Of a stretch of 64,000 nt of DNA, positions 27,706 to 37,461 are shown one piece after another. The notes beneath the pieces are model-generated. The model ran no database searches. It had not been told where the DNA came from and saw only the letters and a program-made list of their open reading frames with translations. Position 1 is the first letter of the stretch. Each line of letters begins with the position of its first letter. This stretch comes from Dyella sp. OK004 (GTDB taxonomy: Bacteria > Pseudomonadota > Gammaproteobacteria > Xanthomonadales > Rhodanobacteraceae), in contig NZ_FOZI01000004.1 of the NCBI RefSeq assembly GCF_900114495.1, positions 434,001-498,000 of the forward strand, read 5' to 3'. The position numbers and the translations under genes are program-made.

Positions 27706-29199
27706 ATGCGCCGGTCGTTGGCTTCAGTAGTCGTTGGTGCGGCCTGTCTTCTCACCGTATCGGGTCTCATCGCGCGCGATGTGGTGCCTGTTCCTGACGA
27801 GCTGGACCGTATGGTCCAGAAAGAAGGCGAGGCTTTCATCAAGGCCGGAGGGGCGGACGGTCTTTCGATCGCCGTGGTGCGCGATGGCAAAGCGCGTTTC
27901 TTCAACTTCGGTACCAAGGTGCATGGCAAGGCGCAGCCGCCGGACAAGAACACGGTCTACGAGATCGGTTCGATCAGCAAGACCTTCACCAGTCTGCTGC
28001 TGGCGCATGCGTTGATCGAGAAGAAGGCCGCCGCTTCGGATGACATGCGGCGCTACCTGCCGGGCTCGTATCCGAATCTGGAATATCAGGGCACACCGGT
28101 CACCTTGCAGAACCTGGCGGCGACGACATCGGCATTGCCCGACAACCTTCCCGATCTCAACGCGGTGTTCAAGAACGCGGATCCAAAGAAGGCATTGCCG
28201 ATTGCGGCTGGCATGCTGGAGCGCTATTCCAACCAGGCCTTCTTCGAGGATCTGCACAAGGCGTCCTTGATCGACAAGCCCGGCACCGCGCCACGGCACT
28301 CTAACGTGGCCGCCGCGCTGCTTGGCAACATCGTGGAGAAGATCTACGGCAAGCCCTACGACGATCTGTTGGCGCAATACATCGAGAAGCCGCTCGGCAT
28401 GCAAAGCGGTGTTTCGAAAGCGCGTCTGTCGCAGGCGCCAACGGGCTACACCGGCGATGGCTCGGTGGCCCCGGCGTTTAACGCGCCATATCTACGCGCT
28501 GCGGGCGGACTGCGCTACAGCTCCGCGGACATGGCGCGCTACATCACTGCGCAACTGGATGCGACCGATCTGGCGATCAAACTTACCCAGCAACCGGTGT
28601 GGGGTGATGTGGATAGTCAGGCTATCGGCTTCAACTGGGTCTTGGCGAAAACCGTGGACAGCCAGCGGCATCTGAGCCACAGCGGCGGCACCTTTGGCTT
28701 TGCCAGCTTCATGGATCTGTATCCGGATGCGCATTACGGCATCGTTTTCCTGGTCAACCGCAGCGGTCCCATGACGCAGGGGCAATTGCAGACGATGTCC
28801 GAACGCATCCAGCAGGATGTCTTCGGCGAACCGGCTGCGGTGACCGCGCTGGGGCAGGCGCTGAAGCAGGGCGGCTACAAGGATGTGGACGCCACGGTGA
28901 AGCACGTGCGGCAGACTCATCCCGAGCTCCACCTGTCGGAGGCCTACGTCAACGCCTGGGGCTACCGGTTATTGCAGGGCGGGCGCGCGAACGACGCGGT
29001 GGGCGTCCTCGAATACAACACGGTGCACTACCCGAAGAGCTGGAATGCCTACGACAGTTTTGCGGAAGGGCTGGAGGCCACCGGCGATATCAAGCGCTCG
29101 ATCGCGAACTACCGGCGCTCGCTCGAACTGAACCCCGAGAACGCGCATGGCAAGGAGCGGTTGGCCAAGCTGGAGAAGCCGGGCGAGAGCGGCAAATAG
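27706..29199 (+). CDS. Serine hydrolase, beta-lactamase/PBP family (S12), with altered motif 2
   Basis: About 497 residues from ATG 27706 (CAGGAG at good spacing; an upstream start at 27649 is less likely). Signal peptide at the N-terminus. Motif 1 is Ser89-x-x-Lys92 (SISK). Motif 2, usually YxN, reads His198-Ser-Asn200 (RHSN) in the family-typical position before VAAALLGNIVEKIYGKP. Motif 3 is HSG at 325-327. The C-terminal 80 residues look like a TPR-type helical pair (SIANYRRSLELNPENAHG). Probably periplasmic; whether it hydrolyses beta-lactams, peptides or esters is not clear. Confidence 0.88.
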   Translation: MRRSLASVVVGAACLLTVSGLIARDVVPVPDELDRMVQKEGEAFIKAGGADGLSIAVVRDGKARFFNFGTKVHGKAQPPDKNTVYEIGSISKTFTSLLLAHALIEKKAAASDDMRRYLPGSYPNLEYQGTPVTLQNLAATTSALPDNLPDLNAVFKNADPKKALPIAAGMLERYSNQAFFEDLHKASLIDKPGTAPRHSNVAAALLGNIVEKIYGKPYDDLLAQYIEKPLGMQSGVSKARLSQAPTGYTGDGSVAPAFNAPYLRAAGGLRYSSADMARYITAQLDATDLAIKLTQQPVWGDVDSQAIGFNWVLAKTVDSQRHLSHSGGTFGFASFMDLYPDAHYGIVFLVNRSGPMTQGQLQTMSERIQQDVFGEPAAVTALGQALKQGGYKDVDATVKHVRQTHPELHLSEAYVNAWGYRLLQGGRANDAVGVLEYNTVHYPKSWNAYDSFAEGLEATGDIKRSIANYRRSLELNPENAHGKERLAKLEKPGESGK

Positions 29200-29216
29200 C
29201 GGGATATGATCCAACA

Positions 29217-29251
29217 CAAAAAAGCGCGCCACTGCGATGGCGCGCCTTTTT
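29217..29251. terminator. Bidirectional intrinsic terminator
   Basis: Stem GCGCGCCA / TGGCGCGC with a CTGCGA loop, preceded by an A-run and followed by CTTTTT. It lies between the convergent serine hydrolase and alcohol dehydrogenase genes and can serve both strands. Confidence 0.92.
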
Positions 29252-29263
29252 CATTGATAGCGA

Positions 29264-30391
<1,128 letters not shown>

Positions 30392-30443
30392 TCAGGTGCC
30401 AGTCGGCGCATCTGTTCCAAAAAGGAAAGGCTGCATCTCCTGG

Positions 30444-30461
30444 CCGCGCATAAATGCGCGG
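30444..30461. promoter_or_regulatory. Perfect 18-bp palindrome upstream of frmA
   Basis: CCGCGCAT-AA-ATGCGCGG, a perfect dyad about 75 bp upstream of the frmA start. Candidate operator for frmA, or simply a structural palindrome. Position supports regulation; no known consensus was matched. Confidence 0.4.
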
Positions 30462-30476
30462 AGTCCGGAAAGTTAG

Positions 30477-30632
30477 CATGAAGGCCGGTTCTTCAAGGCC
30501 ATTGCTTCGCGCATGCCCGTACGTTGTATCGGGCAAGCCGAAGATATCGCCAACGCCGTCGTCTACCTCGCCGCGACACCATTTGCGACAGGATCGACCG
30601 TCTTGATGGATGTCGGCGGCGCCATTGCCTGA
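30477..30632 (+). pseudogene. C-terminal remnant of an SDR oxidoreductase
   Basis: The frame reads, just after an in-frame TAG at 30474-30476, GRFFKAIASRMPVRCIG, then AEDIANAVVYLAATPFATG and STVLMDVGGAIA to TGA 30630. This is the characteristic C-terminal end of a classical SDR (the IAxRxPxxRxGxPEDIA and VDGG elements), but there is no cofactor-binding or catalytic region upstream. It is a truncated relic directly before an intact SDR gene, and it differs in sequence from that gene, so it is not a simple duplicate of its 3' end. Confidence 0.85.
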
Positions 30633-30662
30633 ACTTCGCTATTTCGCTCAGAGGACATGCAC

Positions 30663-31454
30663 ATGCAGATCGATCTTTCCGGCAAGAACGCCCTGGTTAC
30701 CGCCTCCACCGCGGGCATCGGCCTCGCCATCGCCACCGGGCTCGCTGCCGCCGGCGCCAACGTGATCATCAACGGCCGTCATCCCGATACGGTGCAGAAG
30801 ACGGTGGAGAAGCTGCGCCATCAGTTGCACGGCGCGAGTCTGCAAGGCGCGGCGGCCGATCTTTCTACGGCGGAAGGCGCGGCGGCGCTGATCAAGGCGG
30901 TGCCCAGCGTGGACATTCTGGTCAACAACGCTGGAATCTTTGGGCCCAAGCCGTTCTTTGAAGTGGATGACGCGGAGTGGGAGCGCTATTTCCAGACCAA
31001 TGTGATGTCGGGAGTGCGGCTGTCGCGCCACTACATGCAAGGCATGTTGCAGCGGAACTGGGGGCGGGTGGTGTTCATCTCTTCCGAGTCGGGACTCAAC
31101 ATCCCGGCCGACATGATCCATTACGGCTTCAGCAAGACGGCGCAGATATCTGTCGCGCGCGGGCTGGCAAAGCTGGCGGCAGGGACAGGTGTCACCGTCA
31201 ATAGTGTGTTGCCGGGGCCGACGTTGTCGGATGGCTTTAAGGATATGGTGCGAGAGACGGCGGAGCGCGAGGGGAAGAGTTTTGAGCAAGTCGGCAAGGA
31301 GTTTGTGATGGCGCACCGGTCGAGTTCGATCATCCAGCGTATTGCGACTACGGAGGAGGTGGCGAATATGGTGGTGTACGTGTGCTCGACGCTGGCTTCG
31401 GCGACGACGGGAGCGGCGTTGAGGGTGGATGGGGGTGTTGTCGATACGATTTGA
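30663..31454 (+). CDS. SDR-family oxidoreductase
   Basis: A 263-residue SDR starting at ATG 30663, with AGAGGA 7 nt upstream (the ATG at 30657 would lie too close). Cofactor motif TASTAGIGLAIATG, NNAG at VDILVNNAGIFGP, catalytic FISSESG and YGFSK. The second strand ends in NGRHPD, favouring NADP(H). The remnant SDR upstream and the interspersed repeat downstream mark this as a rearranged stretch. Substrate unknown. Confidence 0.92.
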   Translation: MQIDLSGKNALVTASTAGIGLAIATGLAAAGANVIINGRHPDTVQKTVEKLRHQLHGASLQGAAADLSTAEGAAALIKAVPSVDILVNNAGIFGPKPFFEVDDAEWERYFQTNVMSGVRLSRHYMQGMLQRNWGRVVFISSESGLNIPADMIHYGFSKTAQISVARGLAKLAAGTGVTVNSVLPGPTLSDGFKDMVRETAEREGKSFEQVGKEFVMAHRSSSIIQRIATTEEVANMVVYVCSTLASATTGAALRVDGGVVDTI

Positions 31455-31468
31455 GCTGGTTGCTTTGC

Positions 31469-31862
31469 TCCCTCTCCTCTGGGGGAGGGCTAGGGTGAGG
31501 GTTCGATCCTTGCTGCCCTCCTCCTACTTCGTCATTCCGGCGAAGGCCGGAGGCGTACTTCAACAGCGAAGCTGGTCATCCAGTGGCGTTATCGCCTGGT
31601 TTTAGCGTCTGCGTGCCCGGGTTCGCCTGCCGCGGGCTTTCGAACCGCTGCCGCGGTCCGAGTCACTTTCTCTTTGCTGGCCCAAAGAGAAAGTAACCAA
31701 AGAGAAATGGCCTGAGAGCAGGCGGTGCGCTCTGTAGCTGCGCCTTTTCCAGTGTCAGGCGTCTGGATAGTTCTCTTTTGGTCTGATCGTCTATTTTCCC
31801 ATCGAAGCCCAACATCACCCTCTCCCCTCTGGGAGAGGGTTGGGGTGAGGGGTGGGTGCTTG
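31469..31862 (+). repeat. Long intergenic repeat, copy B
   Basis: About 394 bp, direct copy of 21941-22362. Here the central hairpin is intact: TTTCTCTTTG / CAAAGAGAAA around CTGGCC, at about 31667-31692. The terminal CCCTCTCCCC/GGGAGAGGG hairpin and the GGTGAGGGGTGGGTGCT tail are also shared. The two copies bracket about 9.1 kb that includes the ars cluster. No coding gene in it. Confidence 0.85.
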
Positions 31863-31886
31863 CGATCGCGTTTGTTGTTCGCCGAA

Positions 31887-31922
31887 AACAAAAACGCCCC
31901 GCATGGCGGGGCGTTTTTGTTG
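31887..31922 (-). terminator. Intrinsic terminator of ppa
   Basis: Stem ACGCCCCGC / GCGGGGCGT with an ATG loop, flanked by A-run and T-run on both sides (AACAAAAA ... TTTTTGTT), so it can work in either direction. It lies 20 nt beyond the ppa stop codon on the minus strand. Confidence 0.95.
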
Positions 31923-31941
31923 TGAAGCCTCAAAGGCAAGA

Positions 31942-32481
31942 TCAGGCCTTCTGGTCTTCCTTGTAGCGCTGCTGTCCGGCGAGGATTTCGGCCTTGGCTT
32001 CGTCGGCGCCGACCCAGCCTTCGAGCTTTACCCACTTGCCCTTCTCCAGATCCTTGTAGTGCTCGAAGAAGTGGCCGATGCGCTCGAGCCAGTGGGCGGA
32101 GACTTCCTTGATGTCTTTGATGTGGGCGTAGCCGGCGAAGATTTTCGCGACGGGGATGACCACCAGCTTTTCGTCGCTGCCGGCTTCGTCGGTCATCTTG
32201 AGCATGCCGACGGGGTGGCAGCGGATCACCGAGCCGGGGACCAGCGGCAGGGGCAGGATCACCAGGGCGTCGAGCGGGTCGCCGTCGCCACCGAGGGTGC
32301 CGGGAACGTAGCCGTAGTTGCAGGGGTAACGCATGGGCGTGGACAGGATGCGGTCGACGAAGATCGCGCCGCTTTCTTTTTCCACTTCGTACTTGACCGG
32401 CTCGGCATCCTTGGGGATTTCGATGATGACGTTGATTTCGTTCGGCACGTCGCGGCCGGCGGAGACGAGATGCAGACCCAT
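31942..32481 (-). CDS. ppa: Inorganic pyrophosphatase (family I)
   Basis: A 179-residue soluble enzyme hydrolysing PPi to phosphate. Start ATG 32481 (MGLHLVSAG) with AAGGAA upstream; a longer in-frame start at 32520 is unsupported. Active-site signature is GDGDPLDAL, with additional family motifs KYEVEKESG, MRYPCNYGYVP and the Lys/Glu-rich helix. Cytoplasmic. Notable together with a proton-pumping pyrophosphatase and a PPi-dependent PFK within 16 kb. Confidence 0.97.
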   Translation of the reverse strand: MGLHLVSAGRDVPNEINVIIEIPKDAEPVKYEVEKESGAIFVDRILSTPMRYPCNYGYVPGTLGGDGDPLDALVILPLPLVPGSVIRCHPVGMLKMTDEAGSDEKLVVIPVAKIFAGYAHIKDIKEVSAHWLERIGHFFEHYKDLEKGKWVKLEGWVGADEAKAEILAGQQRYKEDQKA

Positions 32482-32595
32482 GGTGGTTCCTTGCTGAAAT
32501 GCGGGGGGGAAAGCCGCCAAGGATACGGCAAAGCCTGCTGCATCGCAGCAGTATGGGCGGCCAAAGTTCAGGGCGGCGTCAGTACGCGGGACAGC

Positions 32596-33432
32596 TCAGC
32601 GCTGATACGGGCGCTCGCGCAACCACTTGGTGGCTATCCATTTTTCGCCCTTATCGACGGGCAGGCCTGCGTGCAGGGAGCTTTGGTCGCCGGTGTCGTA
32701 GGCGAAATAGACGGCTGAACCGCGCAGGGCGGTGACGGTGAGGCCGACGGCGGGAAAGGCGGTGCCGCCGCCTTCGTCGGGGGTGTTGAGGTACATCACG
32801 ATGCTGGCGACGCGCTGGCCGCCGCGCGCGGTGACCGCGGTGAAGCCGGGCTGGGCAGGGTCGAACCAGTCGAAATGCGGCTCGTATTCCTGGCCGGGCA
32901 GGTAGTGCAGGATTTGCAGGCCTTCGCCGTGGCTGACCGGGATGTCCACCAGCGCGGCGATGCGTTGTTCGATGCGCTGGATCAGCGCCGATTCGCCGAT
33001 GCGGAAGAACATGCCGTTGCTGGTGCGGCGCTCGTCGGTCTGGTGGCGGCCGTCCACGTCTACGGTGAGCGAGCGCTGCAGGCGCGGGCGCGCCTGTTCA
33101 ATCAGATCGTCGCATTCCGTGCCGGTGAGCAGGCCTTCGAGTACGCGCACGATGGGCGTGTCGACGCTGGTGGTGACACGCACGGCGTGCTCGCCCACGC
33201 TCATTTGCGGCGCGGCAGGGTGGCGCGGCTGTTTGCTGCCGGCGCGCGGCGCGGTGGCGTTGAGTGCGGCGAGCGGAATATCCAGCACTTCGGAGACGGC
33301 GCGGCGACTCTGCGGTGCGTCGTAGCCGGCCTCTTTCATCAGGCGCAGTACGTCCATCGGGCCGTGGCCGGCGCGGGTGGTGGCGAGAATCCACTCGCGC
33401 AGTTCGGGGCGTGTCTTGTGGAAATGCTTCAT
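32596..33432 (-). CDS. 2OG-Fe(II) oxygenase, prolyl 4-hydroxylase-like
   Basis: A 278-residue protein. The catalytic domain is C-terminal: His186 and Asp188 in EPHFDWF, His254 in SSLHAGLPV, and Lys264 for 2-oxoglutarate (GEKWIATKWLRE). The N-terminal 90 residues form a helical segment seen in some bacterial P4H-like proteins. Start at ATG 33432. It probably hydroxylates proline in a protein or peptide; the target is unknown. It is 57 nt from the prolyl oligopeptidase gene upstream on the same strand. Confidence 0.9.
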   Translation of the reverse strand: MKHFHKTRPELREWILATTRAGHGPMDVLRLMKEAGYDAPQSRRAVSEVLDIPLAALNATAPRAGSKQPRHPAAPQMSVGEHAVRVTTSVDTPIVRVLEGLLTGTECDDLIEQARPRLQRSLTVDVDGRHQTDERRTSNGMFFRIGESALIQRIEQRIAALVDIPVSHGEGLQILHYLPGQEYEPHFDWFDPAQPGFTAVTARGGQRVASIVMYLNTPDEGGGTAFPAVGLTVTALRGSAVYFAYDTGDQSSLHAGLPVDKGEKWIATKWLRERPYQR

Positions 33433-33489
33433 AGGCAAGGCGCGGGGAGCGTCATCGGGACACTCCCCGCTGATGGGCGGAGATACCGC

Positions 33490-35595
33490 TTACTTTACGT
33501 GGTCCCACAGGTAGGTGTACTCGAGCGCTTTCATGAAGGCCGACTGCTTGTTGTCCGCCGCGCCGCCATGGCCGCCTTCGATGTTCTCGTAGAAGCTGGT
33601 GTCGTAACCGAGCGCAGCCAGCTTGGCGTACATCTTGCGCGCGTGCACCGGGCCGACGCGGTCGTCGCGGGTGGAGGTGGTGAACAGCGCGGGCGGGTAT
33701 TTCTGCCCGGCCTTAGCGTTGGTGTACGGCGAGAAGGTTTTGAGCCATGTCCACTCGGCCGGCTTGTCCGGGTCGCCGTATTCCGCGATCCACGACGCGC
33801 CGGCGGAGAGGTGCGTATAGCGCTGCATGTCGAGCAGGGCTACCTGGCTGACGATGGCGCCGTACAACTGCGGGTACAGCGTGAGCATGTTGCCCATCAG
33901 CAGGCCGCCGTTGCTGCCGCCCATCGCGGCGAGGTGCTGCGGCGAGGTGATCTTGCGCTTGAAGAGATCCTCTGACACCGCGGCGAAGTCCTCATACGCG
34001 CGCAGGCGATTGGCCTTCAGCGCGGCCTTGTGCCAGCGCGGGCCGTATTCGCCACCGCCACGGATGTTGGCGATGACATACACGCCGCCTTTGTCCAGCC
34101 AGGCGCGGCCCATACCGCCGCTATAGCTGGGCTGCAACGAAATCTCGAAGCCGCCGTAGCCATATTGCAGGGTGGGGTTCTTGCCATCGGCTTTGAGGCT
34201 CTTCGGCGCGATCTCGAAGTAGGGCACGCGGGTGCCGTCCTTCGAGGTGGTGAAGTGCTGGCTGACGTCGTACTTCGCGGCATCGAAGAAGGCCGGGCTG
34301 TGCTTGACTGCCTGCGGTTCGCCTTGATCGATGCTGCCGTAGTACAGCGTGGTCGGCTGCAGGAAGCCGCTGACGGTGAGGAAGTAGTCGTCGCTGTCGT
34401 CGGCGTCGATGCCGGCCGCGGCGATGGTGGAAAGCTTCGGCGCGCCACCCAGGCCTTCGCGCTGCCATGCGCCGGCCTGCGGCGTGAGCACTTCCAGCTT
34501 GTTTACCACGTTGTCCATCACGTTGAGGATCAGGCGATGACGCGTCCACGAATAGCCGTCGAGCGCGGTGCTGTCGGTGGGCTCGAACAGCACGGCGAAT
34601 TCGCGCTTGCCGGCCATGAAGTCGTCGAACTTCGCCGCCAGCAGCGAGCCGGCTTTGTAGGGCTTGCCGCCGACGCTCCAGTCGCTGCGCGGTTCGATCA
34701 GCAGCCATTCGCGATGCGCGCGGACGTTGGCATCGTTCGGCACGTCGATCTTGGTGAGCTTGCCGTCCTTGCCGCGGACATAGGTTTCGCTGTCGTAGAA
34801 AGCGATCTGGCGCGTGACGAAGTCGCGTTCAAAGCCGGGCGTCTGGTCGCGGAAAGCGCCGATGCTCATGTCCTCCGGCTTGCCTTCGTACACGGTGACG
34901 GCGCTGTTCAGCGGCGTGCCGCGCTTCCATTCCTTGACGATGCGCGGGTAGCTGGAGGTGGTCATCGAGCCAGGGCCGAAATCGGTCGCGACATAAAGCG
35001 TGTCGCGGTCCTTCCAGGTCACATTGCTTTTCGCTTCCGGCAGCGTAAAGCCATCTTTCACGAACTGTTTGCCGGGCAGGTCGAACTCGCGCACCACGTC
35101 GGCATCCGCGCCGCCGCGCGACAGCGAGATCAGACAGCGCTGATAGTCGGGCTTGAGGCAGTCGGTGCCGTGCCATACCCAGTTCTCGTTCTCTGCCTTG
35201 GATAGCGCGTCGAGGTCGATCACGGTTTCCCACGTTGGCTGGTCCTTGCGGTATTCCGCCAGCGAGGTGCGGCGCCAAAGGCCTTTGGGATGATCCTTGT
35301 CACGCCAGAAGTTGTAGTAGCGATCGCCGATCTTTTCGACCATGGGAATGCGCTCGTTGGAATCGAGCACTTCCAGCAGGCGCGTGTCGAGTTGCTTGAA
35401 CTCGGGCGTCTGCGCGTATTTCTTCACCGTCTCGGCATTGTGCTGCCGGACCCAGTCCAGCTGCTTGTCACCACTGATGTCTTCCAGCCAGAGGTTGGCG
35501 TCGGCCGGAGCATCGGCCTTGGGGGGAGGGGTAGCTGCGTGAGTCATGCCTGCCATCGATAAAACAAGAAGGAGTGCGAACGGGTGCGTTTTCAC
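33490..35595 (-). CDS. Secreted prolyl oligopeptidase (S9A)
   Basis: About 701 residues from a GTG start at 35595 with AGGGAA upstream; this start gives a clean signal peptide (MKTHPFALLLVLSMAGMTHA). The N-terminal half is the seven-bladed propeller; the C-terminal hydrolase has Ser in GGSNGG, Asp in TRDDRVGPVHA, and His in EGGHGG. It cleaves short peptides after proline in the periplasm. It is upstream of the P4H-like gene on the same strand, and the two may be co-transcribed. Confidence 0.95.
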   Translation of the reverse strand: MKTHPFALLLVLSMAGMTHAATPPPKADAPADANLWLEDISGDKQLDWVRQHNAETVKKYAQTPEFKQLDTRLLEVLDSNERIPMVEKIGDRYYNFWRDKDHPKGLWRRTSLAEYRKDQPTWETVIDLDALSKAENENWVWHGTDCLKPDYQRCLISLSRGGADADVVREFDLPGKQFVKDGFTLPEAKSNVTWKDRDTLYVATDFGPGSMTTSSYPRIVKEWKRGTPLNSAVTVYEGKPEDMSIGAFRDQTPGFERDFVTRQIAFYDSETYVRGKDGKLTKIDVPNDANVRAHREWLLIEPRSDWSVGGKPYKAGSLLAAKFDDFMAGKREFAVLFEPTDSTALDGYSWTRHRLILNVMDNVVNKLEVLTPQAGAWQREGLGGAPKLSTIAAAGIDADDSDDYFLTVSGFLQPTTLYYGSIDQGEPQAVKHSPAFFDAAKYDVSQHFTTSKDGTRVPYFEIAPKSLKADGKNPTLQYGYGGFEISLQPSYSGGMGRAWLDKGGVYVIANIRGGGEYGPRWHKAALKANRLRAYEDFAAVSEDLFKRKITSPQHLAAMGGSNGGLLMGNMLTLYPQLYGAIVSQVALLDMQRYTHLSAGASWIAEYGDPDKPAEWTWLKTFSPYTNAKAGQKYPPALFTTSTRDDRVGPVHARKMYAKLAALGYDTSFYENIEGGHGGAADNKQSAFMKALEYTYLWDHVK

Positions 35596-35638
35596 GGGCG
35601 AGTTCCCTGTCAGAGCTTCCTCAAAAATCTCAGCCAAT

Positions 35639-35725
35639 CCATGTAGGAGCCCACCCCCGGATCGAGTCCGGGGCAGGCTCTGTGGGCGACCGCGCGCTTG
35701 CCAGGAGCACCGCGCACCTACATGG
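35639..35725. repeat. REP-like palindromic element
   Basis: CCATGTAGG at 35639 and CCTACATGG at 35717 form the ends; between them are hairpin CCCCGGA-TCGAG-TCCGGGG (35655-35673) and the TGTGGGCGA motif. This is the GTAGGAGC...TGTGGGCGA class of intergenic repeat, and a related but shorter piece is at 53844-53879. Confidence 0.7.
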
Positions 35726-35738
35726 TCCATCTATCCAT

Positions 35739-37292
35739 TCAATCAGCCTTGGCCGCATCCGTCACCTGCAGGAACACACTGCGGAACGCGTCGATGCCTT
35801 CATTCGCCTCCACCTTCGACTGGTCGGGCAGTGGGTAACTGGCGCCCAGGCTCACTTGCAGGTGGTGTCGCTCCAGCCAGTCGCGCGCGTTGGCGGCGCG
35901 CTGGACGGCCAGTTCCGCGGTGCCGTGGCCGTCGCTGCTGGCGCGGCCTTCGGCGACCAGATGCTGGACGTTCCAGCGCTGCGCGGCCCAGGTCACCAGC
36001 TGCAACGTCACGATCTGGTCCGGGCCGACCTCTGCCGAACCGCGGGCAAACAACACGGGTGGCAACGGCCGTGGCGGCGGCACGATATGCACCTGCCACC
36101 CGGCGAGGCGGGCTTCGAGGGTATCTTCCATTTGTTTCAGCGAGACCAGCGGTGCATGAGCGGTGGGCGCGATGGCCAGGGTCAGCGTCTTGGTCGAGGC
36201 GTCGACGCCGGAGCTGAGCAGGGGTAGCGGGAAATGCGTCGCCACCTCGCTGGCTTCGTCGGCGGGTCCTGGCGTGGCTGGCGCATTCGCCAGGTTGGCG
36301 CTCAGGGCAGAGCGGGACAGATCGGCGCGCGCCGGGTCGGCCATGATCACCGGCGACAGGCGCAGGGCCAGGTTGGCTGGCAGGGCGGCGCTGAGCGCTT
36401 CGCGCAGATGGGCGTCGTCTTCCAGGTCGTAGTGCTGCGCCGCGAAGGTGACGTCGAGCGCGCTGCGCGTGTCGTCGAGCTGCATGTCCAGCACACGCAC
36501 GGTCTGTGCGCTGAGCGCACTGGTGAGCGTGCTGCGCACGGTACCGAGCAGGCGCGTCTGACTGGCGATATCGCCCAGCGCATGGGCCAGCGGCCAGCCT
36601 AGTGGCAGCAGCACCGCAAAACCGACTAGCACTTGCCAGGCCACTGCAGCGCGAGTGCCGCGGCCGCTGAAGCCGTACCAGGTGCACATCAGAGTGGCGC
36701 TCAGCGCGATGGTGGCCAGGTTGGTGGTGAATAGCAGCAAGGAACCTTCGGCTATGCGCCACTGGGCCACGGCGATGCCGAAACCCACGACCGCCATCGG
36801 CGGCATCAGCGCGGTGGCGATGGCGACGCCGACGATGGTGCCGCCACGCTGGCGGATCATGGCGTAGCCACCGGCCAGGCCGGACAAAGTGGCGGCGATC
36901 ATGTCGAACAGGTTCGGCGTGGTGCGCGCGAGGATTTCCGGCGTGGGCGTGCGCAGCGGCGACAGGCGCACGATCAGGATCGCGATCAGCAAGGCCAGGC
37001 CCATGCCGGCGAGCAAGGTGCCGAGTGCGCGGAACACGCGGCGGATATCCAGCGTTGCCATGCCCAGGCCCAGCCGCACGATCGGCCCCATCAGCGGCGA
37101 TACCAGCATGGCACCGATGATCACCGATACCGAGTTGCACAGCAGGCCGATGGTAGCGATGCCTGAGGCCATCGCACACATGAAGAGATAGCTGCCTTCC
37201 AGTTCGCCGTTGTCGTCGATTTCTTGAGCGATCGCCTCGCGGTCGACGGTGGCCGCCTGACGTTTCAACCAGCGACGGATAGTGGTGAGCAT
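35739..37292 (-). CDS. DUF389-family membrane protein with OmpA-like C-terminal domain
   Basis: About 517 residues from ATG 37292. The N-terminal half has about six transmembrane helices with the DUF389 pattern (SVSVIIGAMLVSPLMGPIV, TALMPPMAVVGFGIA). After about residue 290 comes a soluble part, and the last 110 residues (FARGSAEVGPDQ, VAEGRASSDGHGTAELAVQRA) resemble an OmpA/MotB-type peptidoglycan-binding fold. Such a fusion would tether the inner-membrane protein to the cell wall. Function unknown. Confidence 0.75.
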   Translation of the reverse strand: MLTTIRRWLKRQAATVDREAIAQEIDDNGELEGSYLFMCAMASGIATIGLLCNSVSVIIGAMLVSPLMGPIVRLGLGMATLDIRRVFRALGTLLAGMGLALLIAILIVRLSPLRTPTPEILARTTPNLFDMIAATLSGLAGGYAMIRQRGGTIVGVAIATALMPPMAVVGFGIAVAQWRIAEGSLLLFTTNLATIALSATLMCTWYGFSGRGTRAAVAWQVLVGFAVLLPLGWPLAHALGDIASQTRLLGTVRSTLTSALSAQTVRVLDMQLDDTRSALDVTFAAQHYDLEDDAHLREALSAALPANLALRLSPVIMADPARADLSRSALSANLANAPATPGPADEASEVATHFPLPLLSSGVDASTKTLTLAIAPTAHAPLVSLKQMEDTLEARLAGWQVHIVPPPRPLPPVLFARGSAEVGPDQIVTLQLVTWAAQRWNVQHLVAEGRASSDGHGTAELAVQRAANARDWLERHHLQVSLGASYPLPDQSKVEANEGIDAFRSVFLQVTDAAKAD

Positions 37293-37461
37293 GCTGGGCC
37301 TCGATGGTGCAGGGGAATGCAACGGACCGAAGGGACGAAAACTTCCCCATGCGATCCAACCGAAAGCGGAACGCACATGCACAGAACAACGGATAGGGCT
37401 GGCGTCCTTGCCGTCGCGCGATTCTCAACTGCCGCCGGGCAACTAGCCCGGAGCGGACGCA

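Noticed and set aside
35800-37428. 542-residue minus-strand frame
   Set aside because: Out-of-frame shadow of the DUF389 gene.
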